Shown one piece after another: positions 43,999 through 55,460 of a stretch of 64,000 nt of DNA. The DNA is from Salvelinus alpinus (Eukaryota > Chordata > Actinopteri > Salmoniformes > Salmonidae): contig NC_092087.1 in the NCBI RefSeq assembly GCF_045679555.1, forward strand, positions 85,266,367 to 85,330,366, written 5' to 3'. Made by a program: the position numbers and the translations under genes. The stretch's first letter is position 1, and each line of letters opens with the position of its first letter. The notes under the pieces were generated by a model. It had not been told where the DNA came from. It saw only the letters and a list, made by a program, of their open reading frames with translations, and made no database searches.

Positions 43999-45139
43999 AT
44001 TAAACATGAACGGGCCAAAACGGACATGGCAGCAGGTCAAAATCAAATACAAGAACATTCTGCAGAATGGTATGGTCCCTGACTAATATTTAACAAAGCA
44101 CAAGCATATATTGTACCCAGAAGGTGCCTGCTCACACATTGTCTGTACTGTTTTAGCAGTGAAAAAGAATACCCACAGACAAGGCACGGGTGGTGGGTCA
44201 CCAAAGGCTGACCTTACCCCAGCAGAGGACATGGCCTTGGAGCTAAATAAAGGCAGGCCCGTCTTAGAGGGGATCCCTGGGGGGAAAGAGACGAGCATAG
44301 GTTCCTCCCAAGATGCCACCCGCTTCATTCAAGGTATGTCCTTCCATCTCTACATGGGATACAACCACATTCATATTGAATCAATTTGGACTGTCTGACT
44401 TTGGTTTACCTATTGCCTTGCAGTGTCTGGCAGCACTGTGTTCCTGTTAGAGCCACCAGCACAAGCACCAGACGATGCTGATCCAGTGAGTACTCCATCA
44501 AAGGCATACTGTAGGCCTGGCATGTCTTGTCTACTAGCTTCAATATGAATCCGATTAAATGTGATAGGGTGAAGGCCCCAGTGCAGCAGCAACAGCACAT
44601 GATGGAGACGATGATGAGGAGGAGACCATCTCTCTGGATTCCAGAAGGCATGAGGTATCATGTTAAGACTGTGAAAGTACTATTTACTCTACAATGGTGA
44701 GGAGTCCTCATCAAAATCAAAAAATCTAATTTCTTTTACAGGACCCAGATGCTATACAGTGGGAAAACCAGCCTGGCAACATAGTGCGTATTAATAAAAG
44801 GACACCACATCCTGCCAAATTCCAGCTGCGCTAATTGTATTGTGTTCACAGAGCTCACAAGCTATCAGAAAGTTGTATGGCAACCACCTCCGGCGCCAAA
44901 TAGAACTGGCAGACATAGACATTCAGTACAAGAAGAAAAAGATGGAAAATCTTGCACTGGAGTCCGAAATAAAAAGAGGACAATTAGGAAACTGGACCTT
45001 GAAATAAAAAAACTTGAGAGGGAGGTGAGATATGCCTTCAATGTACACTGTATGCTAACTGTAACACAAATGTATTAATCATTATTTTTCTTTCCTCCCC
45101 CAGCTCCAAGAAGATGACACAGCTCAAAATAAAAATTAG
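43531..45139 (+). pseudogene. Harbinger MYB/SANT-like DNA-binding gene, copy 1 (one-base frameshift)
   Basis: Exons are 43531-43688, 43999-44069, 44160-44333, 44424-44485, 44568-44654, 44742-44783, 44852-45024 and 45104-45139, with phases that agree throughout. The N-terminal part (MATRAAYFSPSEAQILMEAY onward, with EKAWQSIADRLNA and RTWQQVKIKYKNI) is a MYB/SANT-like trihelix domain. The middle is acidic (GDDDEEETISL). Exon 7 is a charged coiled coil (IQYKKKKMENLALESEIKK). In exon 7 the A run in GAAATAAAAAGAGG has five As after the T where copy 2 has six, which shifts the frame. In Harbinger transposons such proteins bring the transposase to the nucleus and to the element ends. Confidence 0.82.
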
Positions 45140-45359
45140 GTATATTCTCGTAAAGTCAAGTGAGCCATGACATATGAGCTCTTATTGTGAGCACACAGGA
45201 CGGTGGCATCTTTCTAAGGTTTTTTTTATTTTCCCAGCAATCAGTACAACCAAGTCATCGTTATAAGGCATCGCCCTCTTTTGCCCACCCCCCCAGCACC
45301 AGGTGTGGCCACTAGCCTATATGAAGGCCCAAAATTGTGTGTTCCTTTCTGCTCTGACA

Positions 45360-46650
45360 ATGGCATGCCCATTCGTGCGAGATGTGGTGGATGAAGAAGC
45401 ACTTGTGCTGAGGAGAGCCTTCAGGCGAGAAAGGGTCTTCAGGGACCGGTTGGACCCACTGGCCTTCCCTGATGACCATCTATATGAAAGATACAGGTTT
45501 TCTGCAGATGGCATCAGGTATCTATGCAGACTACTGGGTCCCAGGATTAAGCACCGCACTGCACGGAGCCATGCACTGAGTGTGGAGCAAATGGTTTGTG
45601 TGGCCTTGCGCTTTTTTGCTAGTGGAGCCTTCCTGTACTCAGTGGGGGATGCAGAACAGCTGAACAAGGCCACAATTTGCCGCACAATAAGGAGTGTGTG
45701 TCTGGCTATCAAAGCATTAGCAGATGTCTTCATCTCCTTCCCTGGCCACAGAAGACTCTGTGACATCAAAGAGGAGTTCTATAGGATTGCAGGTAAGAGG
45801 ATCTACAAATTACAGGACAACTGTTAACACATAGTAGGATACTCATTACTTTGTGTGACAGGTTTCCCCAATGTCATTGGTGCAGTGGACTGCACACACA
45901 TAAGGATAAAAGCCCCCTCAGGTGCCCATGAGGCCGATTTTGTGAATAGGAAATCCTTTCACAGCATTAATGTTCAGGTGAACATAACTTTTTGATATTG
46001 TCCATTGACGAACACTCTGCATTGCCAGTGATGTGCATTGATTGGTGTAATATTCCTCATCTTATGATTTCAGATGGTCTGCAATGCTGACTGTGTGATC
46101 AGCAATGTTGTGGCAAAATGGCCTGGCTCAGTCCATGACTCCAGAATCTTTCGGGCCTCTGAAATCTATCAGTGCCTATCACAAGGTAAGCCACACAACC
46201 CCTATTTATAACCATCATGGCTGTGTCAAGAATATCACTGTGTTTATGAGGTAGTAATGATGAGATTTTGTGTTGACAGGTGAATTCTCTGGTGTGTTGC
46301 TGGGAGACAGGGGGTATGGCTGCCAGCCTTTTCTCCTGACACCTTTCACAGACCCCCAGGAAGCACAGCAGGCCTACAACCATGCCCATGCCAGGACCAG
46401 GGCCAGAGTTGAAATGACCTTTGGCCTCCTGAAGGCACGCTTTCACTGCCTTCACAAATTAAGGGTCAGCCCTGTTAGGGCATGTGATATTACTGTGGCT
46501 TGTGCTGTCCTCCACAATGTGGCCTGCCTGAGGAAGGAGAGGGCCCCCAGAGTGCCACCAGCCATGGACTGGGACAATCCGGCAATCTTCCCTGATGACG
46601 ACAGTGGTCGGCTGCTGAGGGACCAATATGTGTTGAATTATTTTAGTTAG
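45360..46650 (+). CDS. Harbinger transposase (HARBI1-like DDE nuclease), copy 1; join 45360-45792, 45862-45977, 46074-46185, 46280-46650
   Basis: The four exons join to 1032 bases, 343 residues plus stop, with GT..AG at every intron. The start is the ATG giving [20 protein letters not shown]; an upstream ATG in the same frame is less likely, as the family usually starts near here. The N-terminal part has a helical region with [20 protein letters not shown] and a helix-turn-helix-like [12 protein letters not shown]. Catalytic residues are Asp154 ([10 protein letters not shown]), Asp205 (SVHDSRIF) and Glu265 ([15 protein letters not shown]), the DDE_Tnp_4 pattern. No stop or frameshift is present. 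It acts with the MYB-like protein to cut and paste the element. Confidence 0.9.
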
Positions 46651-47773
46651 TATGTGTGCTTTCAATTTTGGTTAAATATGTCCTGCGGTGGCAGAGGAAT
46701 TTGGGTTTTTTTGGGTTCGTTTTTTGACGAATTTGGCCTCTTATGATGTTTGTGCGGTATACTGTGTGTAATACAAGGCTGCAGGGAGGCTACTGCATCC
46801 ATTCATTTGTCTGTTCAGTTGATGTGTATGGATTTGTCCTGCATTTATTTTAGTGTGCAGACATGCAGGGTGTGTTATATACAGACCTTTGAATGTGTAT
46901 GTATCATTTTGTATAATATGCTTGGATTCTGTGCTTTCCATCTTGTAGAGTCACTGTGACTTCAGTTTCGAAAGGAGCTGATGGTTTACCTGCTTTGTTT
47001 TGTCCTTATTCAATAAAGGAACATAATGTTACACATTGTGTTTTTATATTCATATGGAATGTGTATTTGTTTATATGACAGAGTACTAGGGCCACACTGA
47101 AGAAAAAGGATAAAGTCATAAATTTATGAGGCTGGTTCTTTCTGCAGAAAAGCTACATATTGTTTTTACAGTTTTGATACTTATGACAATGTGATACTTA
47201 ATATTCTGGCACATCAGCATGTCTTTGTTTATGAAACCATACTGAAGTACAATTTCACGAAATGCCCCACATCTGTCATTTTAACAACTGTCCTCCTTTA
47301 AAACAACTGGTTACAATATTATGACTTGTGTTTTTTTCCCCTCTGTGGCCCTAATATTCTATCATTTTATATATAGCCTTATAGTCTATGGGAAACTGTA
47401 AATTATCTAATGATAGCAACATCATCTAAAAATCATTTTTTATCCAAAATCATTGAAATTAATGATCACAAATGTTTAAATAATAACAGTGGGTCTAGTT
47501 ATATGTGATAACAATGTATAGTGAGCAGTGAAATAACTATTGGTTTCCATTTGTGGTGACTGCTGACTGACATTAGGGATGAGATTAAATAGATCCTGGA
47601 ATTTAGCCTGGTCTGGAGCAGGCTAGCTCCACAGAATAAATCTCCATGGTAATTTATACCATAACATATCCTCCTGCCCCCTATCCATCTTTAGTAACCG
47701 GATTACGGATCAATTAGCAGGATCACCAGATATCCTGGCTTAATCCCTATCCTAGTTTTGTGCAACAGGCCCC

Positions 47774-47878
47774 AGAACATATCTTGCACATAGCTTACAA
47801 ACAAACAATCACCGACAAGGACAATGCGGGGGAACAGAGGGTTAAATACACAACATGTAATGAATGGGATTGGAACCA
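47774..47878. mobile_element. LTR fragment between the two inverted Harbinger copies
   Basis: ACAAGGACAATGCGGGGGAA, ACAGAGGGTTAAATACACAA and TGGGATTGGAACCAG resemble in order part of the Ty3/Gypsy LTR at 61951-62409 (AAGACATTGGGGGGAACAAG, AATAAATACATGCAG, TAAACCAGGTGTG). It is the spacer of the large palindrome. Confidence 0.55.
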
Positions 47879-49007
47879 GGGGCCTGTTGCACAAAACTAG
47901 GATAAGGGATTAAGCCAGGATATCTTGGTGATCCTGGCTCAATTGATCCGTAATCCGGTTGCACTAAAGATGGATAGGGGGCAGGAGGATATGTTATGGT
48001 ATAAATTACCATGGAGATTTATTCTGTGGAGCTAGCCTGCTCCAGACCAGGCTAAATTCCAGGATCTATTTAATCTCATCCCTAATGTCAGTCAGCAGTC
48101 ACCACAAATGGAAACCAATAGTTATTTCACTGCTCACTATACATTGTTATCACATATAACTAGACCCACTGTTATTATTTAAACATTTGTGATCATTAAT
48201 TTCAATGATTTTGGATAAAAAATGATTTTTAGATGATGTTGCTATCATTAGATAATTTACAGTTTCCCATAGACTATAAGGCTATATATAAAATGATAGA
48301 ATATTAGGGCCACAGAGGGGAAAAAAACACAAGTCATAATATTGTAACCAGTTGTTTTAAAGGAGGACAGTTGTTAAAATGACAGATGTGGGGCATTTCG
48401 TGAAATTGTACTTCAGTATGGTTTCATAAACAAAGACATGCTGATGTGCCAGAATATTAAGTATCACATTGTCATAAGTATCAAAACTGTAAAAACAATA
48501 TGTAGCTTTTCTGCAGAAAGAACCAGCCTCATAAATTTATGACTTTATCCTTTTTCTTCAGTGTGGCCCTAGTACTCTGTCATATAAACAAATACACATT
48601 CCATATGAATATAAAAACACAATGTGTAACATTATGTTCCTTTATTGAATAAGGACAAAACAAAGCAGGTAAACCATCAGCTCCTTTCGAAACTGAAGTC
48701 ACAGTGACTCTACAAGATGGAAAGCACAGAATCCAAGCATATTATACAAAATGATACATACACATTCAAAGGTCTGTATATAACACACCCTGCATGTCTG
48801 CACACTAAAATAAATGCAGGACAAATCCATACACATCAACTGAACAGACAAATGAATGGATGCAGTAGCCTCCCTGCAGCCTTGTATTACACACAGTATA
48901 CCGCACAAACATCATAAGAGGCCAAATTCGTCAAAAAACGAACCCAAAAAAACCCAAATTCCTCTGCCACCGCAGGACATATTTAACCAAAATTGAAAGC
49001 ACACATA

Positions 49008-50298
49008 CTAACTAAAATAATTCAACACATATTGGTCCCTCAGCAGCCGACCACTGTCGTCATCAGGGAAGATTGCCGGATTGTCCCAGTCCATGGCTGG
49101 TGGCACTCTGGGGGCCCTCTCCTTCCTCAGGCAGGCCACATTGTGGAGGACAGCACAAGCCACAGTAATATCACATGCCCTAACAGGGCTGACCCTTAAT
49201 TTGTGAAGGCAGTGAAAGCGTGCCTTCAGGAGGCCAAAGGTCATTTCAACTCTGGCCCTGGTCCTGGCATGGGCATGGTTGTAGGCCTGCTGTGCTTCCT
49301 GGGGGTCTGTGAAAGGTGTCAGGAGAAAAGGCTGGCAGCCATACCCCCTGTCTCCCAGCAACACACCAGAGAATTCACCTGTCAACACAAAATCTCATCA
49401 TTACTACCTCATAAACACAGTGATATTCTTGACACAGCCATGATGGTTATAAATAGGGGTTGTGTGGCTTACCTTGTGATAGGCACTGATAGATTTCAGA
49501 GGCCCGAAAGATTCTGGAGTCATGGACTGAGCCAGGCCATTTTGCCACAACATTGCTGATCACACAGTCAGCATTGCAGACCATCTGAAATCATAAGATG
49601 AGGAATATTACACCAATCAATGCACATCACTGGCAATGCAGAGTGTTCGTCGATGGACAATATCAAAAAGTTATGTTCACCTGAACATTAATGCTGTGAA
49701 AGGATTTCCTATTCACAAAATCGGCCTCATGGGCACCTGAGGGGGCTTTTATCCTTATGTGTGTGCAGTCCACTGCACCAATGACATTGGGGAAACCTGT
49801 CACACAAAGTAATGAGTATCCTACTATGTGTTAACAGTTGTCCTGTAATTTGTAGATCCTCTTACCTGCAATCCTATAGAACTCCTCTTTGATGTCACAG
49901 AGTCTTCTGTGGCCAGGGAAGGAGATGAAGACATCTGCTAATGCTTTGATAGCCAGACACACACTCCTTATTGTGCGGCAAATTGTGGCCTTGTTCAGCT
50001 GTTCTGCATCCCCCACTGAGTACAGGAAGGCTCCACTAGCAAAAAAGCGCAAGGCCACACAAACCATTTGCTCCACACTCAGTGCATGGCTCCGTGCAGT
50101 GCGGTGCTTAATCCTGGGACCCAGTAGTCTGCATAGATACCTGATGCCATCTGCAGAAAACCTGTATCTTTCATATAGATGGTCATCAGGGAAGGCCAGT
50201 GGGTCCAACCGGTCCCTGAAGACCCTTTCTCGCCTGAAGGCTCTCCTCAGCACAAGTGCTTCTTCATCCACCACATCTCGCACGAATGGGCATGCCAT
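49008..50298 (-). CDS. Harbinger transposase (HARBI1-like DDE nuclease), copy 2; join 49866-50298, 49681-49796, 49473-49584, 49008-49378
   Basis: Mirror image of the copy 1 gene, with identical exon lengths (433, 116, 112 and 371) and, wherever I compared, identical protein: 343 residues with Asp154, Asp205 and Glu265. Splice sites are kept. Together with the intact MYB-like gene upstream on the same strand, this copy has what a Harbinger element needs to be autonomous, provided its right end beyond 52361 is complete. Confidence 0.9.
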
Positions 50299-50517
50299 TG
50301 TCAGAGCAGAAAGGAACACACAATTTTGGGCCTTCATATAGGCTAGTGGCCACACCTGGTGCTGGGGGGTGGGCAAAAGAGGGCGATGCCTTATAACGAT
50401 GACTTGGTTGTACTGATTGCTGGGAAAATAAAAAAAACCTTAGAAAGATGCCACCGTCCTGTGTGCTCACAATAAGAGCTCATATGTCATGGCTCACTTG
50501 ACTTTACGAGAATATAC

Positions 50518-51657
50518 CTAATTTTTATTTTGAGCTGTGTCATCTTCTTGGAGCTGGGGGAGGAAAGAAAAATAATGATTAATACATTTGTGTTACAGTT
50601 AGCATACAGTGTACATTGAAGGCATATCTCACCTCCCTCTCAAGTTTTTTTATTTCAAGGTCCAGTTTCCTAATTGTCCTCTTTTTTATTTCGGACTCCA
50701 GTGCAAGATTTTCCATCTTTTTCTTCTTGTACTGAATGTCTATGTCTGCCAGTTCTATTTGGCGCCGGAGGTGGTTGCCATACAACTTTCTGATAGCTTG
50801 TGAGCTCTGTGAACACAATACAATTAGCGCAGCTGGAATTTGGCAGGATGTGGTGTCCTTTTATTAATACGCACTATGTTGCCAGGCTGGTTTTCCCACT
50901 GTATAGCATCTGGGTCCTGTAAAAGAAATTCGATTTTTTGATTTTGATGAGGACTCCTCACCATTGTAGAGTAAATAGTACTTTCACAGTCTTAACATGA
51001 TACCTCATGCCTTCTGGAATCCAGAGAGATGGTCTCCTCCTCATCATCGTCTCCATCATGTGCTGTTGCTGCTGCACTGGGGCCTTCACCCTATCACATT
51101 TAATCGGATTCATATTGAAGCTAGTAGACAAGACATGCCAGGCCTACAGTATGCCTTTGATGGAGTACTCACTGGATCAGCATCGTCTGGTGCTTGTGCT
51201 GGTGGCTCTAACAGGAACACAGTGCTGCCAGACACTGCAAGGCAATAGGTAAACCAAAGTCAGACAGTCCAAATTGATTCAATATGAATGTGGTTGTATC
51301 CCATGTAGAGATGGAAGGACATACCTTGAATGAAGCGGGTGGCATCTTGGGAGGAACCTATGCTCGTCTCTTTCCCCCCAGGGATCCCCTCTAAGACGGG
51401 CCTGCCTTTATTTAGCTCCAAGGCCATGTCCTCTGCTGGGGTAAGGTCAGCCTTTGGTGACCCACCACCCGTGCCTTGTCTGTGGGTATTCTTTTTCACT
51501 GCTAAAACAGTACAGACAATGTGTGAGCAGGCACCTTCTGGGTACAATATATGCTTGTGCTTTGTTAAATATTAGTCAGGGACCATACCATTCTGCAGAA
51601 TGTTCTTGTATTTGATTTTGACCTGCTGCCATGTCCGTTTTGGCCCGTTCATGTTTA

Positions 51658-51715
<58 letters not shown>

Positions 51716-52134
51716 TTAATGGAGTCACACTGCAAAAAATTACTTGGTATTTTTGTCTTGTTTTCAGTAAAAATATCAAAAAATGTATCATAGCTTTATA
51801 CAGTGTGATGGAGTTACTTTACACAATTTCACTCATATCTGCAGTGCATTTCAATTAAAAATTTAACCGTTTCATAATTACAGTACAACTGCATTTTTGG
51901 AGATGTGAATTAAATATTTGAATTGTAATTGTGATGTTTCAGCGGAGCGGTGAGTGTGTAATTGTGCACTACTTACGCATTCAGGCGGTCTGCAATACTT
52001 TGCCACGCTTTTTCTCTTTGCTTTATCACTGTGGCGGTGTTGCCTTTCTTCTTAATTATATCTTTTACCTCCTCGTATGCCTCCATGAGGATTTGTGCTT
52101 CCGACGGGGAAAAGTACGCGGCTCTAGTTGCCAT
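50518..52134 (-). CDS. Harbinger MYB/SANT-like DNA-binding protein, copy 2 (intact)
   Basis: Exons in transcription order are 51977-52134, 51589-51659, 51325-51498, 51173-51234, 51004-51090, 50875-50916, 50633-50806 and 50518-50553. They total 804 bases, 267 residues plus stop, with all phases agreeing. Residues 1-75 form the MYB/SANT-like domain (AQILMEAYEEV, REKAWQSIADRLNA, PKRTWQQVKIKYKNILQN). The centre is Gly/Pro- and acid-rich. The C-terminal 70 residues are a lysine-rich coiled coil (LALESEIKKRTIRKLDLEIK), probably for self-association and nuclear entry. It is the only one of three copies with an unbroken exon 7. The start codon is in GCCATGGCAACT. Confidence 0.85.
51662..51713. repeat. 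(CA)n microsatellite in the MYB-like gene intron 1
   Basis: The tract is about 52 bases here, about 44 in copy 1 (43953-43996, as TG) and about 31 in copy 3 (53699-53729). It lies directly beside the exon 2 acceptor, so length changes alter the acceptor context (GTAG here, GTGAG in copy 1). Confidence 0.95.
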
Positions 52135-52364
52135 GGTAAATCAGTTAATCTGTGATCTGTGGCGGGGTCTATTTGAGTGAGCCGTGAGCGCGCACCTATC
52201 CAGGATTGGTTTCACCTGGCTTAATGAATCCGTGTCTGCTCATCCTGGCTTGGTCTTTGTGCAACCAATTAAGCCTGGACGCACATGTTTTGGCTTCATT
52301 GAGCTCAGCTGAGTCATTTATCCCGGATGCTCTTAATTTCTACTTTTGTGCAACAGGCCCCTGG

Positions 52365-52464
52365 NNNNNNNNNNNNNNNNNNNNNNNNNNNNNNNNNNNN
52401 NNNNNNNNNNNNNNNNNNNNNNNNNNNNNNNNNNNNNNNNNNNNNNNNNNNNNNNNNNNNNNNN
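52365..52464. other. Assembly gap (100 N)
   Basis: Exactly 100 N between the right end of Harbinger copy 2 and the truncated copy 3. The nuclease half of copy 3 and the right flank of copy 2 are hidden here. Confidence 0.99.
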
Positions 52465-53694
52465 AATAAAAAAATCCTTAGAAAGATGCCACCGTCCTGT
52501 GTGCTCACAATAAGAGCTCATATGTCATGGCTCACTTGACTTTACGAGAATATACCTAATTTTTATTTTGAGCTGTGTCATCTTCTTGGAGCTGGGGGAG
52601 GAAAGAAAAATAATGATTAATACATTTGTGTTACAGTTAGCATACAGTGTACATTGAAGGCATATCTCACCTCCCTCTCAAGTTTTTTTATTTCAAGGTC
52701 CAGTTTCCTAATTGTCCTCTTTTTATTTCGGACTCCAGTGCAAGATTTTCCATCTTTTTCTTCTTGTACTGAATGTCTATGTCTGCCAGTTCTATTTGGC
52801 GCCGGAGGTGGTTGCCATACAACTTTCTGATAGCTTGTGAGCTCTGTGAACACAATACAATTAGCGCAGCTGGAATTTGGCAGGATGTGGTGTCCTTTTA
52901 TTAATACGCACTATGTTGCCAGGCTGGTTTTCCCACTGTATAGCATCTGGGTCCTGTAAAATAAATTAGATTTTTTGATTTTGATGAGGACTCCTCACCA
53001 TTGTAGAGTAAATAGTACTTTCACAGTCTTAACATGATACCTCATGCCTTCTGGAATCCAGAGAGATGGTCTCCTCCTCATCATCGTCTCCATCATGTGC
53101 TGTTGCTGCTGCACTGGGGCCTTCACCCTATCACATTTAATCGGATTCATATTGAAGCTAGTAGACAAGACATGCCAGGCCTACAGTATGCCTTTGATGG
53201 AGTACTCACTGGATCAGCATCGTCTGGTGCTTGTGCTGGTGGCTCTAACAGGAACACAGTGCTGCCAGACACTGCAAGGCAATAGGTAAACCAAAGTCAG
53301 ACAGTCCAAATTGATTCAATATGAATGTGGTTGTATCCCATGTAGAGATGGAAGGACATACCTTGAATGAAGCGGGTGGCATCTTGGGAGGAACCTATGC
53401 TCGTCTCTTTCCCCCCAGGGATCCCCTCTAAGACGGGCCTGCCTTTATTTAGCTCCAAGGCCATGTCCTCTGCTGGGGTAAGGTCAGCCTTTGGTGACCC
53501 ACCACCCGTGCCTTGTCTGTGGGTATTCTTTTTCACTGCTAAAACAGTACAGACAATGTGTGAGCAGGCACCTTCTGGGTACAATATATGCTTGTGCTTT
53601 GTTAAATATTAGTCAGGGACCATACCATTCTGCAGAATGTTCTTGTATTTGATTTTGACCTGCTGCCATGTCCGTTTTGGCCCGTTCATGTTTA

Positions 53695-53730
<36 letters not shown>

Positions 53731-54378
53731 TTAATGGAGTCACACTGCAAAAAATTACTTGGTATTTTTGTCTTGTTTTCAGTAAAAATATCAAAAAATT
53801 TATCATAGCTTTATACAGTGTGATGGAGTTACTTTACACAATTTCACTCATATCTGCAGTGCATTTCAATAAAAAATTTAACCGTTTCATAATTACAGTA
53901 CAACTGCATTTTTGGAGATGTGAATTAAATATTTGAATTGTAATTGTGATGTTTCAGCGGAGCGGTGAGTGTGTAATTGTGCACTACTTACGCATTCAGG
54001 CGGTCTGCAACACTTTGCCACGCTTTTTCTCTTTGCTTTATCACTGTGGCGGTGTTGCCTTTCTTCTTAATTAGAATCCTTTCATCCTCCTCGTATGCCT
54101 CCATGAGGATTTGTGCTTCCGACGGGGAAGAGCACGCGGCTCTAGTTGCCATGGTAAATCAGTTAATCTGTGATCTGTGGCGGGGTCTATTTGAGTGAGC
54201 CGTGAGCGCGCACCTATCCAGGATTGGTTTCACCTGGCTTAATGAATCCGTGTCTGCTCATCCTGGCTTGGTCTTTGTGCAACCAATTAAGCCTGGACGC
54301 ACATGTTTTGGCTTCATTGAGCTCAGCTGAGTCATTTATCCCGGGATGTCTTAATTCTACTTTTGTGCAACAGGCCCC
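52465..54378 (-). mobile_element. Harbinger copy 3, truncated by the gap
   Basis: It matches 50425-52361 of copy 2 at an offset of about 2038 bases. It ends TTTTGTGCAACAGGCCCC followed by TGGAAGCTGCAGTAATG. Only the MYB-like gene and the left end are present. Confidence 0.9.
52556..54152 (-). pseudogene. Harbinger MYB/SANT-like gene, copy 3 (frameshift in exon 7)
   Basis: Same exon order as copy 2, with exon 8 at 52556-52591 and exon 1 at 53992-54152. Exon 7 has five As as in copy 1, so the coiled coil is out of frame. Exon 1 is three bases longer and differs in one block: EEDERILIKKKG instead of EEVKDIIKKKG or EEVKYIIKKKG. It also has ACSSPSEA for AYFSPSEA. The differences show it is not simply a second reading of copy 2. 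Confidence 0.8.
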
Positions 54379-54599
54379 TGGAAGCTGCAGTAATGTTGAG
54401 ATGTCAGTAGGGAGCACTCTAGTCTAGAACACTGGTACCAAAGATACTCCCCTTTCATCTGTTCTGGAACCTTCAGTACCAGCTGATGAGGAGTGATGGG
54501 AATGGGTCACATTGTGTCTCTTGTAAAACATGTAGGCCCACTCCTCAAATTAAGAAATGTAACTACAGTATTCTGACTTTAGACCATTTTCTATTTAGA

Positions 54600-54810
54600 T
54601 ACAGTAACATCCCTTATGTGACATGCTGTTGCTGCATGTTAACGGCCTGACTAGGCTACTTTTAAAATGTGTCAACCACAGAACTCACACTTAGGCTACG
54701 CCTGCTTCCTCTAATACTTACAGTAGACTACTTCTTGTTTCTCCACACAGTGACAGTAAGTTGACTAACTGTACAAGACCTCTCCCCTTCACTTCACTCT
54801 GTAAGTACAC
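54600..54810 (+). promoter_or_regulatory. Upstream/first-exon block of an Ig-receptor gene (copy P3)
   Basis: GTGTCAACCACAGAACTCAC, ACAAGACCTCTCCCCTTCAC and CTTCACTCTGTAAGTACACT follow in the same order as in P2 and P4. The GTAAGT donor is at 54801. Sequence to its left (TGCAGTAATGTTGAGATG, ACTCTAGTCTAGAACACTGG) is shared with P4 only. No Ig exon follows within 9 kb, so the gene is probably broken. Confidence 0.55.
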
Positions 54811-54924
54811 TTGACAATATCTTGAAATATAGTTTTAGTTTTGATGTTTTTAGCCGTACGTCACATGACTTACTGTATCTTTGTTCTTGTTGGTTTAATT
54901 GTAACTGTGTTTTGGTTGTTACAT

Positions 54925-55040
54925 CAGGGCCTGTATTCATAAAGTGTCTCAGACGGTTCATATAATTATGATCTAAAAGGCTGACCTTGATTCCAGATCA
55001 GCTCTCCTACTCTGATACACTTTGTGAATACTGACCCTGG
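54925..55040. mobile_element. Small palindromic MITE
   Basis: The ends CAGGGCCTGTATTCATAAAG and CTTTGTGAATACTGACCCTG are inverted repeats of about 23 bases. The middle is TGATCTAAAAGGCTGACCTT. A partial copy at the same relative place in P4 starts at 63780. Repeats with GTATTCATAAAGxGTCTCAG are common in salmonids. Confidence 0.7.
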
Positions 55041-55460
55041 ACTGTGGTTTCATGTGTTTAGTTTAGTTCTGTTTATTCATTTACATGTTTAAAACATGAT
55101 CAGTAGAGTGTGCCAGTAATACCCAGATCTCCATTCAATGGGGTCATGTTCACTGTCAAAGTATAACAGGGTCAAGTATAACTGTGTGTGTGTGTGTGTA
55201 TATATATATAAATGTATTTTTACATATTTATCTGATTGTTGGATATACAGTCACGACCAAAATGATTGGCACCCTTGACAAATACTGAGCTATATTGTGT
55301 GCTACAAAAGATGGGATGTAAATTGTACATGTTTCACATAAAAACTTGTGCATGCTATTGAAGGCTTCTGAGAGCAATAGATTGTTGTGGAGACATTTTG
55401 AAAATGGCCTAAAGTAAGAGTGACAGTAAGAGTGATTGAGTTGATGTTTCAAAAGAGCTT

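Larger units (their letters stand above)
43306..47773 (+). mobile_element. Harbinger-type DNA transposon, copy 1
   Basis: The left end is GGGGCCTGTTGCACAAAAGT and the right end is ACTAGTT-like: CCTAGTTTTGTGCAACAGGCCCC, its inverse over 18 bases, GGGGCCTGTTGCACAAAA. It carries two genes in the same direction, a MYB/SANT-like gene (43531-45139, frameshifted) and a DDE nuclease gene (45360-46650, open). After 46650 come about 1.1 kb of noncoding sequence. A (TG)n tract lies in the first intron at 43953-43996. A 3-bp target duplication cannot be identified. Confidence 0.9.
47879..52361 (-). mobile_element. Harbinger-type DNA transposon, copy 2 (intact genes)
   Basis: It is the near-identical inverted counterpart of copy 1. 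Coordinates on the nuclease gene sum to 95658. It runs from GGGGCCTGTTGCACAAAACT to TTTTGTGCAACAGGCCCC. Differences from copy 1 are few: the (CA)n tract at 51662-51713, the six-A run in exon 7, and isolated substitutions such as CGTCGATGG for CATTGACG. Both genes are open. The right end runs into the second gap after CTGG. Confidence 0.9.

Noticed and set aside
45317-45769. A 150-codon antisense frame in the Harbinger nuclease exon (and its mirror at 49889-50341)
   Set aside because: It is the shadow of the nuclease exon on the opposite strand; the sense strand has the DDE motifs and splice sites.
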